Position numbers and translations under genes: made by a program. The notes below the pieces were generated by a model. The model was not told the origin of the DNA. It saw only the letters and a list, made by a program, of their open reading frames with translations, and ran no database searches. From Saksenaea vasiformis B4078 (taxonomy: Eukaryota > Mucoromycota > Mucoromycetes > Mucorales > Saksenaeaceae), in assembly GCA_000697055.1 (NCBI GenBank), contig JNDT01001623.1, forward strand, positions 1 to 38,361: a stretch of DNA of 38,361 nt, written 5' to 3'. Positions 1 to 9,800 of this stretch are shown here, in pieces (position 1 is the first letter of the stretch; each line of letters begins with the position of its first letter).

Positions 1-3000
1 GTGTTATGTTCGTTGACGTTCATGATGACAAGCCTTCCTTCCTGCTCCGCCTTCTTCAGCAGTTTTCGATTTATCCGCCAATCCAACAGGTTTGCCACCG
101 TATTGCCTTCTACCAAACTGACCAGAGCCAAACCCGATGGCAGGAACCTTGGTTAAGTCATTATTGGTTGACGCCTTTTGCCATTTACTATAATTATGAT
201 TGATGAGAAAAAGTTGGTTCTCCACAATAATGACGTTTTTGGTAACTTACAAAGTCTTTTCTCCAGCCGGCTTACGTTGATTTGGGGAAGGAGCTTCATG
301 GGTCGGAACGAGTGGACCAGTTCCAGCAAATTGACGTCGTACTCCATCTCTTCTTCTTCGTCTTGACCGAGGCATGCCGTACCATTCACCAAGATCGCCA
401 TATTTTTTGCCACCGCTCACAAACACATTAACGAGCTCAGCGTCCATCCGCTGCCTTCCTCTGTAGTTCCTAAATTTTAAGCCTCGATGGAACTGGTGTC
501 CGTAAAATTCAGTCAATCCATTGTCCAAGATCGACTGGATGTAAGCGTTGATGCGATCGAAATCCGTTGTTCTGTTGTTACGATTGCTCTTTCAATTTCG
601 CTTATGTTCGCTTGATTCTTGGTATTCTGAACTAGACCCACTGCGCGTTTGAAGCCTGCCTTTGTGTAGTATTCGGCCGAAGATAACGAGCGGATTTCGT
701 GAGGTGCTTGATTTTGTCGTTGTTGATAACGCAGTCGGAAATCGTAACCATGCGCTTGCTCCTCTTCTTGACCTTGCTCTGGTACCTCCTCGTCACCTTC
801 GTCTATACATACAATACGAACCAGTTCAGTCATCAATTCCATTCTTTGTACTGCATTAGGCCAGATACCGTCAGTGGTTTCCATCACATCAACATTATAA
901 ATATCATCGCTCCCACTGCTTGCGACAAATATGTCGGACACACCGGGATCCGCACCCCACATCTTCACATATTGCATCTCCCACTCTTCGAAGTCTTTTG
1001 GCGTTAAATCAGGAAGTGCTTCTTCGACACGGACTTGTTTGCGAAGGAGCACCGAGGTGGCATAACCGTCCGTAGCAATCTGGCCGGAAAAGAAAGATTT
1101 TCTTCTACCATGATCACTATTGTAGAATAGAACTATTAGTTTCGTACCCATTCGTAGTATAAATGAGAAGTCAGACTTACGTTTCATAGCATCGCACCTT
1201 GCGTAAATCTAATATGTGACGAATTGTGTTTACATCTGCAGTACGTGGTTGTATAAGATGGCGCAATCCAGCACGTCGAAGTAACGTCTCACAGGTCTCA
1301 TTATCAATGGTAGCATACTTTTTCGTAAAGCCAGGCTTAGGCACCACATTAAACAACCGCTGTTGATTTGCTACTGTAAACAAGTCCGGGCGGAAGCACT
1401 GATCAAAGAGGTCTTGATTAGTCTCAGGATCTTGTAGAAATCTTCTTGAAGTTTGTATCTGCTCCTGTGTGGTAGTAACTAGTTCTTGTAGCCGATTAAA
1501 TGAGGCATCCCCAATGAAATTCATGCGAGCGCGATCCAAAGGCTGGCCATTGTTGATTGCAGCAAGCAATCGTCGTGCCAGTCCATTCCTGCGTTGTCTC
1601 CCGAGTCTTGGATTTTCTTCAAGCTCGCGTACTTGCTGCCTTGTCCACCTTATAGAAGCTTCCACCTGGGCATCGCTAGCAATTCTTATTTCCTCGTTAT
1701 TGTACCGTTCAATGTACGTTGCAATAAGATAAGACATCCTCGTAAACAAGTTGACATGTCTTGTTATAAAAGAGGTATCCAAGGTCTTGGTTATCTCCTC
1801 TCCTTCACCATATCCAGGAATGTCCAGTGGAGATATGTAGTCAACCAATCTTTGTAGGAGTTCTCGGTTACCAAACGTCCTATTAGCATGGAACCTCGTG
1901 AGGGCATCTTGATAATTATTTTGAGCTTGTTCGTAACTTTGTTGCATAGTAGCAAATGTATCAATGGTGGCATTCAGTTGAGTAATTTGTTGGTTCATCA
2001 TTTCCGTCAACTGGGCCACCTCGTGAGAAACCTCTTGCGACTGGTTGAATTGAGGTTCCCATTGAGCAATTGCGTTTTCGATAGTAACCATTTCATCCCA
2101 TGCTGTAAGTTCATCCCAGTGTGCGTTTGTAAGATCGATTTGGTTATCAAACTGACGAACAACATCTTGGTTGATATTGCCAATACGCGTGCAAATACGT
2201 TCAATCTCAATGAGATTTGCCTGCAACTGAGGAAGGCGTTCATGGTTGATGCGACGTCGATTGAGTAAGTCATGAGCCAGAGCGCAAGCTTCATTGAAAG
2301 TGCTATGCAATCCGAAAAGCTTGAGCCGTATATCACCGAGTTGGCCTTCATGATCGCTTGGAAGTGACCCAACGTATTCAGTCAAGTCTCCCAAAGTAAA
2401 TAGGACCTTGAGATCCACATCTACTTCTTCCATCACTTGTACGACGGCGTTGTTAACATCTTCGCCGAGGGCAGGGTTGAAAGACAATCTCGCCGGAAAT
2501 ACAGGAGGGAACGATTCGTTGTTTGCCAGCACTTCAAAGACATACAGGGCCAACTTATCCGCATCAGCTTTTTGTAATTCCTACAGAAATTATTAGACCA
2601 TTCTCAGTAAATTGAAAAAAAAACAAGAGTGAATGTTTTACTCACGTTGACAATGGCTCGGAGACGGAGAGATATATAATTTGTTAGCCATTGAGTGTAG
2701 TCTTCCACAGTTCGATTGATAAACTTTGTGCAATATTCCAACATAGACGAAGAGATTACTTTGCCGTATGAAAGACAACCATGGATAAGTGGCACCAGAC
2801 CATCTGGGTAACGACTTCTGTAATCGTTGAAGGAGCGCATGACATCATTAAGTAATTCATCATGGAATACAGCGGTGTTGGTTGGTTGTTGCTGGCCAGT
2901 AATCAATTGAAATATTCCGTAAAAGAAATCATGCGTATATATTGATGGATGCAATATGTGATTGTGCAATTGATCGTATATAAAGTATGTAATGAATAGA

Positions 3001-3616
3001 TGACTCTTTATGATCACGTCACGCTGATAAGCTACCAACTCATCGACAACGTTGACAAACTGCACTTTTTCTTCATCCTGCATGTTGAGTAGTTGATGCA
3101 AACCAATCTTTCGGGCAGTTTCTTTTAATTTCCCATATAGTTGACGTTGCCGTACACTGGTCCGTGGAAGATAATCAGGACAAAGCTTGCTGGATCTTCT
3201 GCTATGTGTCTGAGCTTCTTCAAATCTACCGGCTTGCAGACACGTTGGGCATCTTTTAGTGGACGTTTTTCTTGTTGCTTCTTGTCGTTCTCTTGCTGCA
3301 GTCCGTTTTCTCGATTTTTCTTGAACAGACTGCTTTCTTTTTCTTTTTTCATCAGCAAGCTGTCTTTGAGTACGCTGCTGGGCCTGCGCACTAGACTCGG
3401 GCTGTTCACTTTCCTCAGGCTCTTGAAAACCTTCTCGCACTATGGTTCAAAATAGAAAGTAAGGTAAAGTCATATATTACTGAACCTTTTACTTGACATA
3501 CTTGCTTGGATTTCCATCTCTCGACGTTTCTTGACCTTTTTATAGTGGATTATTTGAGCCACTGTCATACCCTCATAGTCATGTCTGTCTGGAACTGATG
3601 TAGATGGCTCTGACAT
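1..3616 (-). CDS. Fanzor-like (eukaryotic TnpB homologue) RuvC nuclease, 3' end beyond the window, frame-broken
   Basis: I read five exons: 3616-3502, 3439-2646, 2580-1181, 1116-251 and 187 to the window edge. Their introns are 62-65 nt GT-AG and join in phase. The start is ATG at 3616. The N-terminal part is charged and coiled-coil-like, followed by a Cys-x2-Cys...His...Cys knuckle (CPTC near 3260-3240) and a long helical region. The C-terminal part carries a RuvC-I strand with WGADPG (catalytic-type Asp codon 948-950), then FYGHQF and GGKKYGD segments. Next comes a RuvC-II-like strand IGFGSGQFG lacking Glu, and finally VNEHN at the edge (Glu codon 9-11). In Fanzor and some TnpB families the catalytic Glu sits at this alternative place; that family knowledge is the basis for the call. 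The zinc ribbon and RuvC-III should lie to the left of the window. An extra base near 69 shifts the frame, and a second break lies near 564-581 (unless a 47-nt intron, 535-581, is spliced). It may be a decaying copy. Family call fairly sure; activity unknown. Confidence 0.75.
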
Positions 3617-4530
3617 TGCTGGAGACAATATCGAAATATGAAGGTTGTATTAATGAAGCATAGAAAGGCCCGTAAAAGAAGAGGACGAAGAGGAAAAAGA
3701 AAGACAGCGCTGGATGAACGATCAGTAAAGGAGAAAGGCTTATTTATCAGAATGATTTCATTGTTCTTTCATGCACAATACCGGTTTTCATTGTTATTGT
3801 CCTGAAAACAGCGGGTTTTATCTATTCTCGTCCATTGCAAGCTATCGTACTTTTCATATATTATTGGTTTCCTTACGCTTTAGTTATTATGACTATTGGT
3901 ATCTTCCACCGCTACAGGAACACCAGTCCAAGAGTTATTTCTGAACTTTGTCACCATCAATCCATTTTGAAAAAGACGTGTCTAATGTTTCAAGTATCTA
4001 TATAGTTATTCGTATTATGTATTCGTGCTCTGAGGTAATAACGTTTTTGCGAAGCTATATATCAGTGATAAAATGCCATTGGCAGAAAGATAGGAGAATC
4101 CTCTCTTTTTGCAGGCATAGATTCCAATAAGTATTAGTATGTCATCCAATCTTGACAATCGGCTGTATCTGAGGTCTCAGAAACCGCGTCGAATTCGACG
4201 AGCATCTCAATTCGACCTTACACGATAGCGGAATAATCAAAGCCCATATCATCTGAGCTCTCATCGTAGGATAGGAGGATAGCTCTCAGTAGGGTTGTAG
4301 CAAATGAAGTCAAAAAAAAATGAGGTCATCTCAAACAAAGACACTCATCTAAATTAGGAAGGTCAGTTAGTCCCAAAAAAATTTGTAATCGTCTAAATCA
4401 AAAAATTTGATTGGCCTAAAAAAATGCAAACAGCAGTAATATTGCTTTTTGGAGAATTACAGGAGAAATTTTAGGTATAACTGTTTTCCCGATACTCAGT
4501 TTGAAATTATAAAAAGAACACAGCGAAAGA
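3617..4530. other. Intergenic, between the divergent Fanzor-like and hydrolase 1 genes
   Basis: AT-rich intergenic DNA that should contain both divergent promoters. I see no ORF with protein-like composition and no RNA gene. I found no clear terminal inverted repeat that would mark an element end for the Fanzor-like locus. Confidence 0.5.
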
Positions 4531-5793
4531 ATGCTCCTCTTTATTGAAACTATGCTTGATAAATACGACCCTGCAACTTATAACCACAAGTTTTGCCATG
4601 TTAATGGTATCCGTCTACATTATGTGGACGAAAATCCATCTGGGAAGGAAGCGTTGATTTTGATTCATGGGTGGCCCGACCTGTAAGTACATGTCTTGGC
4701 CGATACACGTAATATTAACCTGTCATTCGTTTTAGTTGGCTCGGTAAATATTAGAAACACAATTTGAAGAAGTAAAATGGAACTAAGGTGAACGGAAAAG
4801 GTTGGAGGGAACAAATCCAGTTCCTTTCCGATTTAGGTTATCGTGTCCTCGTACCATCGTTACGAGGTTTTGGCGAAAGCGTGAGTTCTTATATCTTAAG
4901 AGAAGACAGTAGACTCAGTAATTAAATTTAGGATGCACCCGCCGACCCCGCGAAGTATGGTTTCAAGACAATCTGCCGCGACTTAGTCGAGTTGCTCGAT
5001 CATCTCGAACTTCCCACGGTGACCGTCATCGGCCACGACTGGGGCGGCTTTGTTGCCTGGCGTTTTACTCAGTTCTACCCCGAAAGAGTCCGGGCTGTAG
5101 CTAGTTTCTGCTCGCCACATATCCCTACATCCAAGGAATACATTCCGCTGGAAAAGATTGTCGAGCTTCTCCCGAACTTCAAATATCAGCTGTATCTTGC
5201 TGGAGAAGATGGCGCTGAACAAGACTTTGGTAACAATGTTGACATATTCTTCAAACGCATGTTTATGAGCCCAGAGGAAAGGAGACGTAACGGAAAACCC
5301 AGTCTGCTGGATCCAGTTACCGGCAAATTAGCTGAAGGCCGCGAAGTGCCGGCTGTAAGCGACGCGGTGCCTCAGAAGGTACTTACAAGTCTTTATTACG
5401 GAAGCGATGCTAACGGCTTGTGCTGCTAGGTATTGGATTACTATATCCACCGGTTTCAAACTACAGGCGTACGAGGTGGGTTAAACTACTATAAGCAGAC
5501 AAGAAGAAATTGGGAAGAATGCAAAGGTAAGAAAACTCGAACAAGTACTTTCCTTACTAAATGTACGTCTATCATGGTTAGACCTTGATCCTATCGTCAG
5601 AAAGCCTGCCCTAATGGTTACTGCTGAAAAAGATTTCGCATTACCTCCATCCATGGCCGAGCAGATGGATCAATACGTGCCTGACTTGGAAAAATATTTG
5701 GTGAAAGATGCAGGTCACTTCGTTCAATGGGAGAAACCTGAAGAGTGTAACGAACATCTCAAGAGATGGCTAGCGAAGGTTACCCCTTTGTAA
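4531..5793 (+). CDS. Alpha/beta hydrolase, soluble epoxide hydrolase-like (copy 1)
   Basis: Exons 4531-4682, 4736-4743, 4801-4880, 4932-5378, 5430-5526 and 5582-5793 give 331 aa, a usual length for this family. The second exon is only 8 nt. Visible motifs: HGWPD oxyanion-hole motif (about residue 46), GHDWGG nucleophile elbow with Asp about 116, a cap region with Tyr residues (YQLYL, LNYYKQ) that could polarise an epoxide, Asp about 279 in AEKD as the likely acid, and His about 307 in AGHF. In this family the enzyme opens epoxides to diols through an ester on the nucleophilic Asp; the substrate cannot be told from sequence. No signal peptide, so probably cytosolic. The start could instead be the in-frame ATG at 4552, which aligns exactly with the starts of the two paralogues. 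A related haloalkane dehalogenase role is less likely given the paired cap tyrosines. Confidence 0.88.
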
Positions 5794-6113
5794 TAGTACT
5801 GTATATTTAATGGCGTATAGCGGTGTTTGGTATATAAAATACATGATAACATACATCAATATTAAGCATTACGTGTTACTTCATTATTATGTTCGCAAAC
5901 ATTTTAGCATCCATTTTTTATATCTTTAAGAAAAAGAAAAGAACGTTTATTTTGGGGCATTACACAATTCCCCTCGCCTTGCGATGTGATGATACAATCT
6001 ATTGAACTACCAGGTTTGTGGATCGACAAAGAACCGACCGTTACATATTTCCAAAGACAAGGACATTATTTAGTTGTTATGTGAAATGACACAGTTTGGT
6101 TATTACATCATGA
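5794..6113. other. Short gap between tail-to-tail genes
   Basis: Holds the 3' flanks of the hydrolase and of the convergent two-repeat protein gene. AT-rich; no ORF or RNA gene seen. Confidence 0.5.
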
Positions 6114-6833
6114 TTATTTTTGATGACGGACTAAGCTTAATGTATCAATCCCGTCCTCTCTGGTAAATAATTTGTACACTTGCAATTTGCTTCGTCCTGC
6201 TTGGATGATTTGATAGGTGACTTCCCGATCGGAGTCAGAAGTTGCGCTTTGGTCCACCCTTTGCTTGTTTTCTTTCTCCCAATCCATTTCATATAGTACG
6301 TATCTCAGTTTATCAAGCATCTCCTTTTCGTCGTCTTTTCTCATGGAATAGATAATCAATTCGAAGAGGGATATGCCTGGATTCCCCGAAATGTATAGTG
6401 CTAACGCCTCTCCGTTATATTGTGAGAGATAGCTCTTTTCTCCACTGAAGAAGAATTCCAGGCTGGTTTCCGAGAGATGCAAAAGGGCTTTACTCGGTAT
6501 GATATCATTTTCTAAAGCTTGGTTGCGCAGCAGGTCTACGGATTGCATATAGAGATCATACAGCTGAAGCTTGCTCTGACGTACAGAAACAACCTTGAAC
6601 CCAGTCCCATCTTCATCCTCAGACCAGTCTTTTTCATACAATATAGTTCGCAATTGCTGCAGCAGCTCTGCTTCATCTTGCTTTGTCACCGAATGGATGA
6701 TGAGTTCGAAAAGCGGAAAGTTCTTTCGGGTTTCCGTGGATAAAATGACCGATTGTTCCTCGTATTTTGATAGTTCCACATCTCCTTTCAAAAGAGACTC
6801 GATGGTGAAATGAGGTCTATCCCGAAACAGCAT
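6114..6833 (-). CDS. Unrecognised protein with two internal repeats (intact copy)
   Basis: Single-exon ORF of 239 aa starting at ATG 6833. I do not recognise the family. The protein is an internal duplication: FELIIHS...DEAELLQQLRTILYEKDW...SKLQLYDLY in the first half matches FELIIYS...DEKEMLDKLRYVLYEMDW...SKLQVYKLF in the second, each unit about 100-110 residues and acidic. There is no signal peptide, membrane segment or catalytic motif. A broken relative lies at 15420-16076, in the same tail-to-tail position after hydrolase copy 2, so the two genes probably duplicated together. Conservation of both repeats suggests a real protein. Function unknown; a small adaptor or binding fold is only a guess. 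Confidence 0.75.
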   Translation of the reverse strand: MLFRDRPHFTIESLLKGDVELSKYEEQSVILSTETRKNFPLFELIIHSVTKQDEAELLQQLRTILYEKDWSEDEDGTGFKVVSVRQSKLQLYDLYMQSVDLLRNQALENDIIPSKALLHLSETSLEFFFSGEKSYLSQYNGEALALYISGNPGISLFELIIYSMRKDDEKEMLDKLRYVLYEMDWEKENKQRVDQSATSDSDREVTYQIIQAGRSKLQVYKLFTREDGIDTLSLVRHQK

Positions 6834-9218
6834 TGTAATGTGGCAAGAAAGTGAAAAAGCAAGCTAAGCCGGCTAGGCCTCCTTTCTTCTTTTTTAACTA
6901 GGTTACTGCGACACAGCTATGGTTTGTGTTACTGTGTGTTTACATTGGCATCCTGAAAGTTACAGTACCAATGGGGCAAGACGGCAAGCACGAGCTTTTC
7001 ACTTAAGAGCGTGACCCCATTTCTAATATGCAATTACTGTATATGAGCTTCCGATATTCAAAATTACTACATTAAATACAGGTAGCTGACATGCACAAAT
7101 AACTGTATGTAGTGGCCATGAAAGATGGAGACCTTGCGCCGTACGACCACGCGGGTGTTGAATTTGTTACCCAAATGCAAATTCCCTCGCATGTGCCGAA
7201 TGGGGAACTATCAGATAGGACAGGAGCAGCTACCTGAGTACAGAGGATCCCGTATGTACTAACTTGTCTTTTTCTATATATGCACAACTCTGACGATCTT
7301 GTACACCACATTGTATTACAGCCAAGCAGCATGAGAAACAGCAACCTTGTTGACGAGTGTGTCGTTCTGTTTTTGCTAGGCTTTTTTCGTCGAGTGATGC
7401 AACATATAAGTCTAACTACCTAAATTTATCCCCTAGCCATTTCAGAAAAATACATGTATACATGTGGTGGAAAGTATCCGTACTTTTCGGCTGATACAGT
7501 CGACAACGAGTTAAAAGAAAGAAATTTCTGAAGGAAAGGACTGCACGTCAATCACAAGAATCTATCGCGTAATGCTACCAAGGTACGATGCCTGTGTAGC
7601 ACAATCAGTAAGGCATGTTGTGTTGTAAAAGAACACAATTATGTAGACAATATCGTAAGAAGCTACAGCAATCTCTGGGAATGGGCTGACTGTGTCAAAA
7701 TGGAAATATGCCCCACATCTGATAAACTCGAGGCTTCGCTGGATGATCGACCAGATGAGGTGAATGATTACTGGTGAATGATTGGCAGTAAAGGAAATCG
7801 CCCAAGCCCTGTGGCCCAGACCTGTCATGGCTTCGAACATTTAATTTGTGCACGGTATAGTGGAACCTTCCAAGTTTAGCGTTTTGTATGTGTATCAGAT
7901 GATATGATTAACTCTCTTGGACTTGCTATGCGTGTGTTTCAACAAGACACTGTGACCTCTAGAAGTTTTGTTAGTTGGTACTTTGGAATGGCTAAATAGA
8001 GAATAGTATAAGATAATCAGACCATGTTTGAATATGAAAGACCCACTGCGACGAAAAACAGGGTTAAAGTTAAGTGAGTCGGGGTATGTATCTTACATTC
8101 GCAGAGCCTATTGCTGGTTGCCGTTCATCCAAATGCCTTGATGGCTGCCGCCCTATTTATGACTGTCGATCTGACACCATTTCGTTCTGCCGCTTCTATA
8201 ATTTAACAAGTATCGACATGTTCTATTAAATAATTGCAAAAGACGTCGTGGATACATTAGCTACATCGATGTCAAAGAAAATTAGCGTAAAACCTGTGCC
8301 ATGAGGCCGTACCTTCTCCTTCTTTTTCTGGAAGGGCACACGGATCGACACAACTACACAGACGTCTTCTATATCCATTGATAGACATACCTATTGGATC
8401 AACTGCATATCACTTGATGTCGACTTGTAGCCTATGACATGAAGCCGCAATGAAGGACCTTGAAGTCATTGCATTCACATCATCTAAACCCATAATAGCA
8501 TAGTATATTTTTGCAGTGTGGCTACTGTGAGATCCCTACAAGGTTGAAGTACGATTCTCTGCAGAGCTGATCTATACTAAGCCCTGGTGTTACATTCACT
8601 ATGATGACACATGCGTCACCTATCGTTTAGCATCAAGCCAAGAAATAGCAAGAACCTAAAATAGGATGCTTGCGAGGGTGCTTTTTTATTTTGTGACCCT
8701 GTCTTCTTGCTCGTAGAAGTAGTTCCTGTCGCACCTGAGCCGCACGTTAACTAACCGTACTACACAATGTCTCAGATTAGTTTTACTACACATAGTCTTT
8801 TTTGAACCTTAGCGCTGTTCTAAAGACGGTCTAAAGTACCCCAAGGGAAAATCGGCACTCTTGCTACGTGGCTTGTATACCAGACACTATCAATTATGTA
8901 CAAGACAATCCCCTTTTCTTCTGTTCAATATGGACAGTATCCGCTTGGTTATAAATACAAAATGAAAATGACGCTAAGTAGAGTCATGGTGTTTACAACA
9001 GTGTGCATGCACGACCGTAATACGAAAGCAAATAACTTAAATCTCGGGTTTTTCATACTTTAAACAGGTGTACGAAATTGTCAGGTTGCGCAAGGCCGAC
9101 TTGGCGAATATATCCTTGTTCTCTATTAGCCTATTTTGTGCGACAAATCAAATTAGGTTTAAAATTAACCACAGTACAATATGGGAGTAGTAAATGCTAG
9201 ACGCGGTGAAGTAGCGCG
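6834..9218. other. Gene-poor interval
   Basis: About 2.4 kb without a convincing gene. The ORFs are short, low in protein-like character and lack splice-compatible partners. A perfect 14-bp palindrome, ACATGTATACATGT, lies near 7452-7465. No RNA gene or recognisable transposon was seen. Confidence 0.45.
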
Positions 9219-9226
9219 TATAAATA
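9219..9226 (+). promoter_or_regulatory. TATA box of the secreted Lys/Gly-rich gene
   Basis: The sequence TATAAATA lies 123 nt upstream of the ATG at 9349, at a plausible distance for a fungal TATA element. This is inference from the motif alone. Confidence 0.45.
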
Positions 9227-9348
9227 GCGATTCCAAACGCCAAACCTATGCTCATTATCCTCTTAACGGTTATCATTAGCCACTCCATCTTTTCTCAAGG
9301 CCAAATCTGGGACACTGAACTTGCTCTAAACAGATCAAAATTATCAAG

Positions 9349-9780
9349 ATGCGCGTTATCATTTTGCTTATGCTGATTGCATTGTTTGTCACAATCTGCT
9401 CGGCAGCTGCCATAGACACAGAAGCCAAGAAAGGCGGTAAAGGTGGCAAGGGCGGCAAAGGTGGCAAGGGCGGCGGAAAAGGCGGCAAGGGCGGCAAAGG
9501 CGGCAAAGGCGGCAAAGGCGGTGAGCACGGAGGTGAGCATGGTGGTGAACATGGAGGCGAGCATGGAGGCAAGAACCCCAAGAACTTGGTATGCTCTGAA
9601 GCTGCTCTGGAAACAAAGAAAGATATCGACCATGCCGCGACGGAGGCATGCAATCTGCAATCTGCAAAGACCCGTAGAGAGAAGAGCTCTCACAACTGCA
9701 AGGGCAAGATGTACGTCTGCAATGGTGTTTGCTACAAGCGCCATTTCCCCAAATCGGAGAGCGGCATCTGTATCATTTAA
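9349..9780 (+). CDS. Small secreted Lys/Gly-repeat, cysteine-containing protein
   Basis: Single-exon ORF of 143 aa. Residues 1 to about 20 form a clean signal peptide (MRVIILLMLIALFVTICSA), so the product is probably exported. The mature N-terminus is a tract of Lys-Gly-Gly units followed by four Glu-His-Gly-Gly units. The C-terminal half has six cysteines (VCSE, EACN, HNCKG, VCNGVCY, GICII), enough for three disulfides. A TATA box lies upstream and AATAAA follows at 9795. The Lys-rich then Glu/His-rich design could bind metal, nucleic acid, membranes or wall polymers; the sequence does not decide. I recognise no named family. Repeat number probably varies between strains because the DNA repeat is nearly perfect. 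Confidence 0.75.
   Translation: MRVIILLMLIALFVTICSAAAIDTEAKKGGKGGKGGKGGKGGGKGGKGGKGGKGGKGGEHGGEHGGEHGGEHGGKNPKNLVCSEAALETKKDIDHAATEACNLQSAKTRREKSSHNCKGKMYVCNGVCYKRHFPKSESGICII
9430..9571 (+). repeat. In-frame tandem repeat encoding KGG and EHGG units
   Basis: Nine-base units (AAAGGCGGC-like, encoding KGG) repeat about a dozen times with one phase slip that keeps the frame, then four 12-base units encode EHGG. The unit lengths are multiples of three, so copy-number change would not break the gene. Confidence 0.85.
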
Positions 9781-9794
9781 ATTTTACACAGTGA

Positions 9795-9800
9795 AATAAA
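9795..9800 (+). terminator. Polyadenylation signal of the secreted Lys/Gly-rich gene
   Basis: AATAAA begins 15 nt after the stop codon. This is close to the stop but consistent with a very short 3' UTR. Confidence 0.4.

Noticed and set aside
9276..9744. Pro/Leu- and Ala-rich antisense ORFs over the KGG repeat gene
   Set aside because: Shadow of the repeat; the plus strand has the signal peptide, TATA box and poly(A) signal.
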